Assembly: GCA_019105125.1 (NCBI GenBank)
Contig: JAHRWO010000008.1
Location: 1 to 7,519, forward strand
DNA from: Flavobacterium sp.
Lineage (GTDB): Bacteria; Bacteroidota; Bacteroidia; Flavobacteriales; Flavobacteriaceae
Length of the DNA stretch: 7,519 nucleotides
Direction of reading: 5' to 3'
In this document: piece after piece, positions 1 through 6,576 of the stretch
How positions within the stretch are numbered: position 1 is the first letter of the stretch
Layout: the number at the start of each line of letters is the position of its first letter
Made by a program: the position numbers and the translations under genes
The notes under the pieces: model-generated
Seen by the model: the letters and a program-made list of their open reading frames with translations, nothing else
What the model was told of the DNA's origin: nothing
Database searches by the model: none

Positions 1-554
1 CAATAGCTTTTAACGTAGGATTGAATTATAATTTCAACGACAAGCGAGAGTTTATTGTTGATTCATTACAACCATCAGCAACTTACAAAGAAAGAATTAA
101 ATACAATATTGCTTTTATGACTGTAATTTCAGAAGGACCAGTTCCGCATTTAGGACAGCGACAGTTCTATCATATTGGCTTGTATGCCGATAAACGAATT
201 GGACGAAAGAGTGCTTTACAATTAGGAACAGATGTTTTTTTCTCTCGTTATTTAAGAGATTATATTGAATTTGTATCTGTAGCATTTCCAGAAGGTCATA
301 AATCATACACAGAACCAGGAACTGATTATAAACGAATAGGTTTGTTTGTTGGACATGAGTTATTTATTAATAAACTTTCCATTGAAACACAACTTGGTTA
401 TTATGTTTATAAGCCATTTGATTATGAAATTGATATTTATCAAAGAATTGGAGCAAAATATTATCTTTACAAAAACTTCTTCACAGGAGTTGGTTTAAAA
501 ACCCACGGCGGAAGAGCCGAAGCCATTGAAGCCACTGTTGGTGTACGATTATAA
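1..554 (+). CDS. Outer-membrane beta-barrel protein, probable PagL-like acyloxyacyl hydrolase (5'-truncated)
   Basis: This is the C-terminal part of a gene whose start lies left of the window. The frame is open from base 3 (I-A-F-N-V-G-L-N-Y-N-F) to the TAA at 552-554, so a TTG at 21 is only an internal Leu codon. The fragment of about 183 residues alternates polar and hydrophobic residues in aromatic-rich strands, such as FYHIGLYADKRIG, SALQLGTDVFF, LSIETQLGYYVY and FFTGVGLKTHGG, as expected of an outer-membrane beta-barrel. It ends in a strand reading EATVGVRL. The overall pattern matches my recollection of Bacteroidota acyloxyacyl hydrolases, which remove a 3-linked acyl chain from lipid A in the outer membrane. 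In PagL the catalytic His and Ser sit in an HxSN motif; here that motif would fall just before the window edge, so it cannot be checked. Another outer-membrane barrel of unknown function remains possible. The next gene begins one base after the stop, suggesting co-transcription. Confidence 0.68.
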   Translation, partial: IAFNVGLNYNFNDKREFIVDSLQPSATYKERIKYNIAFMTVISEGPVPHLGQRQFYHIGLYADKRIGRKSALQLGTDVFFSRYLRDYIEFVSVAFPEGHKSYTEPGTDYKRIGLFVGHELFINKLSIETQLGYYVYKPFDYEIDIYQRIGAKYYLYKNFFTGVGLKTHGGRAEAIEATVGVRL

Positions 555-555
555 T

Positions 556-1305
556 ATGAAAAAATTAGTTTTACATATAACTTTTTTTTGTTGCCTAGTT
601 TTGATAACAAGCTGTGGTATTTCTGAAGATTGTTTCAAAGGAAATGGTAACCCAATTACCCAAACGTTTCCATTAGAAAACTTTACAAAAATAAAAGTGT
701 ATGATGGCATTGGTTTAGTGGTTAAAGAAGGGCCAAATTATGAAGTTAAAGTTGTAACATCAGACAACATCATTGATGATTTAGATGTGAAATTAAATGG
801 CGATATGCTTGTTGTTAAAGATAACTCTTCTTGTAATATTGCTAGAGATTACGGACAAACTACTGTTTATTTAACCGCTCCAAATTTAACAGAAATTCAT
901 TCTAAAACCGATCAAGAAATAAGAAGCGATGGCGTTTTAAATTATTCCGATTTAAAATTGTTTTCGATAGATATTAGCGATGGAGCTGGAACTGGAAACT
1001 TTAGATTGGCATTAAACAGCACTAATTTTTATGTAGAAAGTAATAACGTTTCTAATTTTTATATAACGGGTCAAACAGAAAATTTACATGTTTTTTTCTC
1101 ATGGGGAAATGGGATTTTTTACGGAGAAAATCTAGTTGCTAATGCTATTACATTTTACCACAGAGGTTCAAATGATATGATATTGTTTCCTATTAACTCC
1201 ATTTCAGGGGATATTTACAGTACTGGGGATGTGGTTTTGAAAAACAGACCATTAGAAGTATCAATAAATGAAAATTTTAGAGGAAAAGTTTTGTTTGATT
1301 ATTAA
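556..1305 (+). CDS. Head-GIN domain (DUF2807) lipoprotein
   Basis: This is a 249-residue predicted lipoprotein. The frame stays open upstream to a TTG at 526, but the ATG at 556 is preferred: it gives a clean lipoprotein signal peptide starting MKKLVLHITFF and a lipobox I-T-S-C with the lipidated Cys at residue 20. The mature part begins with G-N-G-N-P-I-T and has a segment typical of the family (F-T-K-I-K-V-Y-D-G-I-G-L-V-V-K-E-G), followed by short beta-strand repeats rich in Asn, Ser and Gly. These fit the right-handed beta-helix of head-GIN/DUF2807 proteins. Such proteins are widespread in Bacteroidota, are sometimes labelled putative autotransporter adhesins, and have no settled function. 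Placement in the periplasm or at the cell surface is inferred from the lipobox. The start codon lies one base after the preceding barrel gene's stop, so the two are probably one transcription unit. An 8-T run (592-599) lies within the signal-peptide codons. Confidence 0.85.
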   Translation: MKKLVLHITFFCCLVLITSCGISEDCFKGNGNPITQTFPLENFTKIKVYDGIGLVVKEGPNYEVKVVTSDNIIDDLDVKLNGDMLVVKDNSSCNIARDYGQTTVYLTAPNLTEIHSKTDQEIRSDGVLNYSDLKLFSIDISDGAGTGNFRLALNSTNFYVESNNVSNFYITGQTENLHVFFSWGNGIFYGENLVANAITFYHRGSNDMILFPINSISGDIYSTGDVVLKNRPLEVSINENFRGKVLFDY

Positions 1306-1325
1306 ATAATAAATATTTAGATTTG
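1294..1325 (+). promoter_or_regulatory. Bacteroidota-type sigma-A promoter for the unknown lipoprotein gene
   Basis: A -33 element TTTG (1294-1297) is followed after exactly 20 bases by TAGATTTG (1318-1325), a full match to the Bacteroidota -7 consensus TAnnTTTG. The spacing is within the 17-23 bases reported for Flavobacterium. Transcription should begin about 5-8 bases downstream, near 1331-1333, leaving a leader of roughly ten A-rich bases before the ATG at 1343. The -33 element lies inside the last codons of the upstream head-GIN gene. Confidence 0.75.
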
Positions 1326-1342
1326 CAAAAAAAATAACTAAA

Positions 1343-1900
1343 ATGACTAAAAAAATCTGTTTTTCAATCCTGCTTTTTTCATTTTTATTCACCTCATGTA
1401 AAAATGAAGGAGACGCTAATACCAAGCAAAAAGTTAAAGAAGACAATGTAGAGGTTTTTCAATTCGTTGTTGATATTAAAACAAAAGACTCAACAGATTT
1501 AATATTGTATTACAAAGATGGAACTAATGAGTGGATTGTGGAAGATAAGGCTATTTGGAATACTGTTCCAGCCGAAAGTGGTTTTCAAAAAGTAGTTTTT
1601 AATTTTGATGAAGGTGTAATTCCTAATGATTTTCGATTTGATATTGGAAGAAACGAATTTAAAAACAATCAGCCTATTGAGATTAAAAAAATAATTCTTA
1701 ACTATCAAGGAAGATCATTTGAGATTGAGCAAGATAAGATAAATTATTTTTTTAAGCCCAACCAATATATGGTTTATGATGCAGAAACTAAGCAGTATGC
1801 TTTAAAGAAAGATGATAATGGAAATTATGATCCGTATTTAGAAACTGCAGCTCCAATTTATCCACAAATTGCTAATCTTGTGTTGAATAAAACAGAATAA
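1343..1900 (+). CDS. Lipoprotein of unknown function
   Basis: This is a 185-residue protein I do not recognise. It starts at the ATG at 1343, giving a signal peptide (MTKKICFSILLFSFLF) with the lipobox F-T-S-C and the lipidated Cys at residue 19, so it should be membrane-anchored outside the cytoplasm. The Cys is followed by a charged linker (K-N-E-G-D-A-N-T-K-Q-K). The rest looks like a single beta-rich domain with strands such as VFQFVVDIKT, DLILYYKDG, KVVFNFDEG and IKKIILNYQGRSFEIE, which would suit a beta-sandwich; this is inference. It ends with a D-P-Y-L-E-T-A-A-P-I-Y-P segment. No catalytic motif is visible. It has its own consensus promoter just upstream and a strong hairpin just downstream, so it is probably transcribed alone. 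Its position directly before a polysaccharide operon hints at an envelope role but does not prove one. Confidence 0.85.
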   Translation: MTKKICFSILLFSFLFTSCKNEGDANTKQKVKEDNVEVFQFVVDIKTKDSTDLILYYKDGTNEWIVEDKAIWNTVPAESGFQKVVFNFDEGVIPNDFRFDIGRNEFKNNQPIEIKKIILNYQGRSFEIEQDKINYFFKPNQYMVYDAETKQYALKKDDNGNYDPYLETAAPIYPQIANLVLNKTE

Positions 1901-1927
1901 TACTATTTTATACAATCATTACGTTAT

Positions 1928-1960
1928 AAGGTTAATTTCATTTACTTTGAAATTAACCTT
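1928..1960 (+). terminator. Perfect 13-bp hairpin, probable terminator or leader attenuator
   Basis: The left arm AAGGTTAATTTCA (1928-1940) and right arm TGAAATTAACCTT (1948-1960) are exact reverse complements separated by a 7-base loop, TTTACTT. The hairpin begins 27 bases after the lipoprotein stop codon and is followed by TTAAATTTTA, so intrinsic termination of that gene is the simplest reading. The stem is AT-rich and the following T run is interrupted, so efficiency is uncertain. Because it ends only 16 bases before the flippase start, it could also lie in the leader of the polysaccharide operon. Confidence 0.65.
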
Positions 1961-1976
1961 TTAAATTTTAAAAATA

Positions 1977-3194
1977 TTGAAAGAAACTTTCAGCCATACG
2001 ATAAAATATTTAACTACACATCTTTCTTTATTGTTTATTGTGTTAGGTGCAGGTTGTTTGTTTATTTCAAATTTTTTTTTAAAAGATATTATTTCCGATG
2101 AAGATTATGGAAAATATTCAATAGTTATTACTTACATATCTGTAATGTATTTATTTGGTATTTTAGGAACAGAACAAGGTTTTTTAAGATTTTCTTTTAA
2201 ACGAGAACAGAATACTATAGAAATACATAAATCACAACTAATTCTAAGCATTTCGCTAGCGTTAATTTCCTCTTTTTTAAGCTATATTTTTTTTAAGAAT
2301 TATTTTTCAATAATATCAATTAATAACGGGCTTCTTTTTTTTGGAACTCTCAGTGTTGTTTTGTTACTATTTTTGTATAATGTTCTTAGGCTTAATGAAG
2401 ATTATATTTTATCGCAACTTGTGGCAAATTATTGGAAAATATTTTTATTAATTGTTACGCTATATTTTTTCTTTTTTGATGTGAACGATTTTGATTGCTT
2501 AATAAATGCAATTTTTATTAATATAATATTTAGTTGTGTTTGTACAATTTTATTTATTTTATTAAAAGTGAAATTTATTTTTAGTGAAAAAAAAATCAAC
2601 TTGTGGTCAACTTTTTTTCATTTTTTCGTTTCCATTGCAACCTTTACTATTGCCACTTTTATAGATCGTTTTGTTATAGAGTATAAATTTTCTACAAGAG
2701 AATTTGGAGATTATTTTTATTTATCTAACCTAATAATTGCTCCTTTTTCTATTCTTCAAAATTATATTGGTTTCAAAAAATTAGTAAAATTTAAAAAAAA
2801 TTTCACAATCAGTATATTTCTAAAACAAAATCAAGATGTTGTTAAAATAGGCTTTTTAATGGCTATTGCTAATATTGTTTTAATTTTAATTCTTTCATAC
2901 TTAAGCATTGTTAAGTTTAAATTTGAAAGCTATTTTTTTATAATAATTTTGTTATGCATAATTGGTATTCTAAGGCTTTACTCATCATCCATTCTTTCAG
3001 CTTTTGAAGCAAAAGTTTCTATGGAGAATTTAAAAAAATCAAATATTTATGTAATTTTAATAACAGTAATAATTTTGTTTCTTCAGCTTTTTATTTCAAA
3101 TTCTATGGAGAGTATTTTAATATTTGTTGCTTTAATTTGGTTAATTCGTTCATTAATTCAAAGGTATTTACTAATAAAACAATTTAAAAAATAG
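1977..3194 (+). CDS. Wzx-type polysaccharide flippase (MOP superfamily)
   Basis: This 405-residue integral membrane protein is expected to move lipid-linked oligosaccharide repeat units from the cytoplasmic to the periplasmic face of the inner membrane. About 12 hydrophobic segments can be picked out, roughly at 16-36, 47-67, 87-107, 113-135, 150-170, 174-198, 209-229, 245-265, 288-312, 318-338, 352-372 and 376-396. The N-terminal pattern, with a first helix followed by D-Y-G-K-Y-S and G-T-E-Q-G-F-L-R-F, is typical of polysaccharide-export flippases. The length is slightly below the usual 410-480. No ATG lies near the start: the frame opens after a stop at 1962-1964, and the best initiator is TTG at 1977 (K-E-T-F follows). 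The next ATG would remove the first two helices. It heads the polysaccharide operon, three bases before the next gene. Sequence alone says nothing about the substrate. Confidence 0.85.
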   Translation: MKETFSHTIKYLTTHLSLLFIVLGAGCLFISNFFLKDIISDEDYGKYSIVITYISVMYLFGILGTEQGFLRFSFKREQNTIEIHKSQLILSISLALISSFLSYIFFKNYFSIISINNGLLFFGTLSVVLLLFLYNVLRLNEDYILSQLVANYWKIFLLIVTLYFFFFDVNDFDCLINAIFINIIFSCVCTILFILLKVKFIFSEKKINLWSTFFHFFVSIATFTIATFIDRFVIEYKFSTREFGDYFYLSNLIIAPFSILQNYIGFKKLVKFKKNFTISIFLKQNQDVVKIGFLMAIANIVLILILSYLSIVKFKFESYFFIIILLCIIGILRLYSSSILSAFEAKVSMENLKKSNIYVILITVIILFLQLFISNSMESILIFVALIWLIRSLIQRYLLIKQFKK

Positions 3195-3197
3195 AAA

Positions 3198-4580
3198 ATG
3201 AAGTTAACATTAAGGCATATATATACTTTTCTTTTTCTATTAGGTATTTTTTTCATACCCTTTAACTCTTGGGAAGGAATTAAAGAACTGGCTGAATTTA
3301 AAAGAGAATCTTCAGCGATTTTCTTTTTCTTAGGTTTTCTCTTTGTAATTTTAGAAATTGTCTTTACCAAAAAAATTTTTATTTACAACAATCCAATTTT
3401 AATCATAGTTTTAATTTTTCTTTTGTGGAATGTTTTAACTATAGTTTTTAATTTTCCTAGTGTTTTAGATAACTATTACAAAAAAACTCCTGGTTTAAAT
3501 CGTTTTATCCGACAGTTTATTTCTCTTTTAATTTCTTGCGGAATGTTTTTTATTTTATATCTATATTCTCTGAGACATATTGAAACTGAAAATATCTTAT
3601 ACAAAATAAGGAAAATTCTATTATGTAGTCTTATTTTTTCCTCTATCTATTCTTTTTTTGAAATAATTTATATCATTACAGGCTTTTTTCCAGCTTATAA
3701 AGTACTTTTATTATTTGATTATTTTCCTTTTGTAGAATCTGATAATCATGGAATAAGAATATCTTCCGTTTCATGGGAGCCGCCAGCCTTAGCGACTTTC
3801 TTAATAACAATTTCAGGTTGGATGTTTAGTTATATTTTAACAAGCAAAAATTTATACAAGTATTTACCTACGTTATTAGTTCTTATTTTAACTTATTATT
3901 CAGGATCAAGAACTGCATTGATAGTTGTTTTTATTCAACTTATTGCTTTCTTTTTCATTTATTTAAGTAAAAAACAGTTAGTAAGATTTTTAAAATCGTC
4001 TATTGTAATAATTCTGCTTTTATCTACTTTTATTTTTATAACAAAGCCAGAGAAAATATTAAATGATATAGGAAAAAAAATTGAATCTTTAGATTTTAAA
4101 GGAAACTTAAAGAAAAATATATCGAATCAATCTAGATTTGGAATTCAGTATGCAAATTTCATGGTTTTTTTAGAAAATCCTTTTGTGGGAGTTGGATATG
4201 GACAGCAAGTTTATCATGCTATAGATTATTACCCTATTTGGGCCAAAAAAGATAATTGGGAATTTAAATATTTGTATTTAAATAAAAACGAGCCCGCTTT
4301 CCCTCCGGGGTACAATTTATACATTAGATTACTTGCAGAAACAGGAATAATAGGATTCTTGATTTTTATTTTTTTAATTTACACACTATTTAAAAAATCA
4401 TATTCGTTTATTAGGAATGATACAAGTGAAATTAAGACTTTGGGAATGATTTTGTTTATTTCTTTTATAGGTTATAGTTTTAATTTTTTTCAGTTAGATA
4501 CATTCAGAATTTATGGTTTTTGGCTTTGTGTAGCTATTACATTAACATTATCAAGCCACATTTATATTGGTAAAAAATGA
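3198..4580 (+). CDS. O-antigen polymerase/ligase family membrane protein (Wzy-like)
   Basis: This is a 460-residue multi-spanning inner-membrane protein with about 10-12 hydrophobic segments. It shows hallmarks of the Wzy_C (O-antigen ligase/polymerase) family: S-W-E-P-P at 192-196; G-S-R-T-A at 236-240 at the start of a helix, where the Arg is usually conserved; N-P-F-V-G-V-G-Y-G at 327-335; and P-P-G-Y-N-L-Y-I-R-L-L-A-E-T-G at 369-383, the typical region before the last helices. The stretch of about 90 residues between G-V-G-Y-G and the flanking helices is polar and probably periplasmic. Such enzymes use undecaprenyl-linked glycans either to extend a chain (Wzy) or transfer it (WaaL). The position after the flippase, and a Tyr-Asn in place of the WaaL His-Asn in the last motif, favour polymerase. 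The ATG lies three bases after the flippase stop, and the last four bases overlap the next gene. Confidence 0.82.
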   Translation: MKLTLRHIYTFLFLLGIFFIPFNSWEGIKELAEFKRESSAIFFFLGFLFVILEIVFTKKIFIYNNPILIIVLIFLLWNVLTIVFNFPSVLDNYYKKTPGLNRFIRQFISLLISCGMFFILYLYSLRHIETENILYKIRKILLCSLIFSSIYSFFEIIYIITGFFPAYKVLLLFDYFPFVESDNHGIRISSVSWEPPALATFLITISGWMFSYILTSKNLYKYLPTLLVLILTYYSGSRTALIVVFIQLIAFFFIYLSKKQLVRFLKSSIVIILLLSTFIFITKPEKILNDIGKKIESLDFKGNLKKNISNQSRFGIQYANFMVFLENPFVGVGYGQQVYHAIDYYPIWAKKDNWEFKYLYLNKNEPAFPPGYNLYIRLLAETGIIGFLIFIFLIYTLFKKSYSFIRNDTSEIKTLGMILFISFIGYSFNFFQLDTFRIYGFWLCVAITLTLSSHIYIGKK

Positions 4581-5383
4581 AGAATAAAACAATAGTATTA
4601 ATCCCACACTATAACGATCCAGAAGGCTTACAAAAAACAGTAACATCAATTCATGAAGATGAAAGAGTTGATTTGTTAATTGTTGATGATGGTAGCAATG
4701 ATGTTTTTGATGAAAAATTGATTTCAAAGGTATTTAAATCAAATGGTGAAATATTTTTTATTTATTTACAACAAAACCAAGGAATTGAAAATGCTCTTAA
4801 TTTTGGATTAAAAAAAATTATTGACCTAGATTATGAATTTATTGGAAGATTAGACTCAGGAGACTTGTGTTTAGGTCAAAGATTTAAAATTCAAGAATCT
4901 TTTTTTAATGATAATCCAGAATTGAAACTTATAGGTTCCCATGTAAAGATTGTTGACACAAAAGGTTCTTTTTTATATAACTTAAGGGTACCTCTGTACG
5001 ATTATGAAATAAGAAAAAAAATATATTTGTCATCTTCGGTTTTAATTCATCCAGCCATAGCGTTTAGAAAAGAAGTTATTTTAAGAGCAGGTTTTTATCC
5101 AACTGAATACAAAGCATCTGAAGATTATGCTTTTTATTTTGAGGTTTTAAAAAAGTTTAAAGTAGGGAACGTAAACGAAATATTATTAGAAAAAGAGTTA
5201 AATCCTAATAGCATTTCAATTAAAAAACGAAAAACACAAGCTTATAATAGGTTAAGGGTTATCTGTCACAACTTATATTTTGGTTATTATCCTATTTTAG
5301 GATTGATTAGGAATATTATTTTATTGTTGATGCCTTTAAAAATAATAACCATATTTAAGAACATAACTTATTTAAGAAAATGA
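4577..5383 (+). CDS. Family 2 (GT-A fold) glycosyltransferase
   Basis: This 268-residue glycosyltransferase probably adds one sugar to the lipid-linked repeat unit on the cytoplasmic face of the inner membrane. The N-terminus has the GT2 pattern V-L-I-P-H-Y-N-D (7-14) and the nucleotide-binding D-D-G-S (37-40). The metal-binding region reads R-L-D-S-G-D (91-96), a known variant of the DxD motif. H-P-A-I-A-F-R at 158-164 and the acceptor/catalytic region S-E-D-Y (181-184) follow at expected spacing. Residues about 238-266 are hydrophobic with basic residues (Y-Y-P-I-L-G-L-I-R-N-I-I-L-L-L-M-P), suggesting membrane association. The length fits small GT2 enzymes. The start overlaps the upstream stop as ATGA at 4577-4580, and the end overlaps the next start the same way at 5380-5383, so translation is probably coupled on both sides. 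Donor sugar and linkage cannot be inferred. Confidence 0.9.
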   Translation: MKNKTIVLIPHYNDPEGLQKTVTSIHEDERVDLLIVDDGSNDVFDEKLISKVFKSNGEIFFIYLQQNQGIENALNFGLKKIIDLDYEFIGRLDSGDLCLGQRFKIQESFFNDNPELKLIGSHVKIVDTKGSFLYNLRVPLYDYEIRKKIYLSSSVLIHPAIAFRKEVILRAGFYPTEYKASEDYAFYFEVLKKFKVGNVNEILLEKELNPNSISIKKRKTQAYNRLRVICHNLYFGYYPILGLIRNIILLLMPLKIITIFKNITYLRK

Positions 5384-6576
5384 AATTATTTTTTTCAAAC
5401 CCTTTAGTTTATGACTATCTTTTTGGAATATTGATTTTAGTCATGCCTTTTGGCAATGCTCTTTCAAATATATCTATTATAATTTTGGTTTTATTATTTG
5501 GTTTAAGATTTCAAAAAGCAATGATAATAACTTGGTTTAAATCGCCTCTTTTCATAATTGCTGTTTTGGTTTTTTACTTAGTTTTACAAGCGTTTATTAA
5601 TAAATCTTTCTCTGATGATTTAAATTATTATTCAAGATACGGTTATTTAATTTTAGTTCCAATTTTGGTATTTGGAATAAACAATACTCAAATTGTAAAA
5701 ATTGCCGCCATTTGCTCTGTCAATTTAATCATAATAATTTCATTAGTAAATATTTTTATCTTTTACGATAAATTTGGTTTTTTCCCGTTTGCTGATAGTT
5801 GGGCCACAAATGCAGTATTAGTTTTAGAGCGGCCATACACCGGGATTTATTGCTTAATCTCAATAGTTTTATCTCTAGAACAATTACTTCATAATAAAAA
5901 GTTTAAAGCTTTTTTTGTTGCAAGTTTATTGATTTCAGTATTATTTATATTCTTTATTTCAATACGTATCTCAATAATTTCATTTGTTTTAATTTCAATA
6001 ATATATTCTTTTTTCTATTTTAAAAGAAATATCAAACATAAAGTTTTTATGATTATTTCATTAGTAGCTCTACTAACTACTTTTTTATTCTTAAATCCAA
6101 ATATAACAAAGCGATTTTTTTTAGAGAGTAATATTGAAAAAAGTCTTGAAAAGTTTAAAGAATCAGAACCAAGAATTATTATATGGAATTGTGCAAAGCA
6201 GGTGATAAATCAAAATGATTTTTCTTTTTTTCTTGGCACAAATTCATATTCCAACATTAAGAACACCATGGTTCAATGTTATAAAGATAGTATACAAGAT
6301 TACTCTCGTAAAAATTGGTTTTTAAGCCGAAAATATAATACACATAATCAATACTTGGATTTTTATTTAATTGGAGGAGCTTTTGCTTTAGCTTTATTGT
6401 TTTATTTTCTTTTTAACTATTTTATAGTTAATAAAAAAAATTTTTCCCCAGTTGCAGTAATTATTTGTTTTACAGTAATGATGTTTGTTGAAAATATTTT
6501 TCACAGACAATTCGGGTGTCTAATTTTTACTATTTTTGTAACCCTACCTCTAAATCAAAAAAAGCAAAATGCATAA
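5380..6576 (+). CDS. Second O-antigen ligase/polymerase family membrane protein (WaaL/Wzy-like)
   Basis: This is a 398-residue protein with about 10-12 hydrophobic segments and a large periplasmic loop toward the C-terminus (roughly 240-325). Features of the O-antigen ligase family include E-R-P-Y-T-G-I-Y at 150-157, S-I-R-I-S at 194-198 at a helix end, E-P-R-I-I-I-W-N at 263-270, F-L-G-T-N-S-Y after it, and N-T-H-N-Q-Y-L-D-F-Y-L-I-G-G at 320-333. The His-Asn pair (322-323), preceding a Gly-containing helix, resembles the conserved H[NSQ] motif of WaaL ligases, so this copy may transfer finished glycan to an acceptor such as lipid A-core; a second polymerase is equally possible. It overlaps the upstream GT2 gene by 4 bp and the downstream GT4 gene by 8 bp. 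It is only distantly similar to the 460-residue relative upstream and does not look like a recent duplicate. Confidence 0.8.
   Translation: MKLFFSNPLVYDYLFGILILVMPFGNALSNISIIILVLLFGLRFQKAMIITWFKSPLFIIAVLVFYLVLQAFINKSFSDDLNYYSRYGYLILVPILVFGINNTQIVKIAAICSVNLIIIISLVNIFIFYDKFGFFPFADSWATNAVLVLERPYTGIYCLISIVLSLEQLLHNKKFKAFFVASLLISVLFIFFISIRISIISFVLISIIYSFFYFKRNIKHKVFMIISLVALLTTFLFLNPNITKRFFLESNIEKSLEKFKESEPRIIIWNCAKQVINQNDFSFFLGTNSYSNIKNTMVQCYKDSIQDYSRKNWFLSRKYNTHNQYLDFYLIGGAFALALLFYFLFNYFIVNKKNFSPVAVIICFTVMMFVENIFHRQFGCLIFTIFVTLPLNQKKQNA

Noticed and set aside
115..306. Minus-strand open frame of 63 codons
   Set aside because: It lies entirely antisense to the barrel gene and shows no domain or signal; it is a shadow of the coding strand. 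The same holds for the minus-strand frames at 1261-1446, 1499-1708 and 3158-3370.
21..554. TTG at 21 as the start of a complete 177-residue protein
   Set aside because: The frame is open to the left edge with barrel-like sequence before it and there is no signal peptide after TTG, so it is an internal codon of a truncated gene.
526..555. Upstream TTG start for the head-GIN lipoprotein
   Set aside because: It would put ten extra residues, including two charged ones, before the signal peptide and overlap the previous gene; ATG at 556 gives a normal lipoprotein signal.
1886..1911. Possible promoter from TTG at 1883-1885 to TATTTTAT at 1904-1911
   Set aside because: The spacing of 18 is acceptable, but the -7 element lacks the TTTG core, so in this AT-rich sequence it is not distinguishable from chance.
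1977..6576. Lower G+C than the flanks, suggesting horizontal transfer
   Set aside because: Hand counts give about 17-22% G+C in sample 60-base lines of the flippase, versus 25-50% in lines upstream and about 30% in one line of the GT4 gene. Most of the drop is explained by Phe, Ile and Leu codons (TTT, ATT, TTA) in membrane proteins, so it is not good evidence of transfer by itself.
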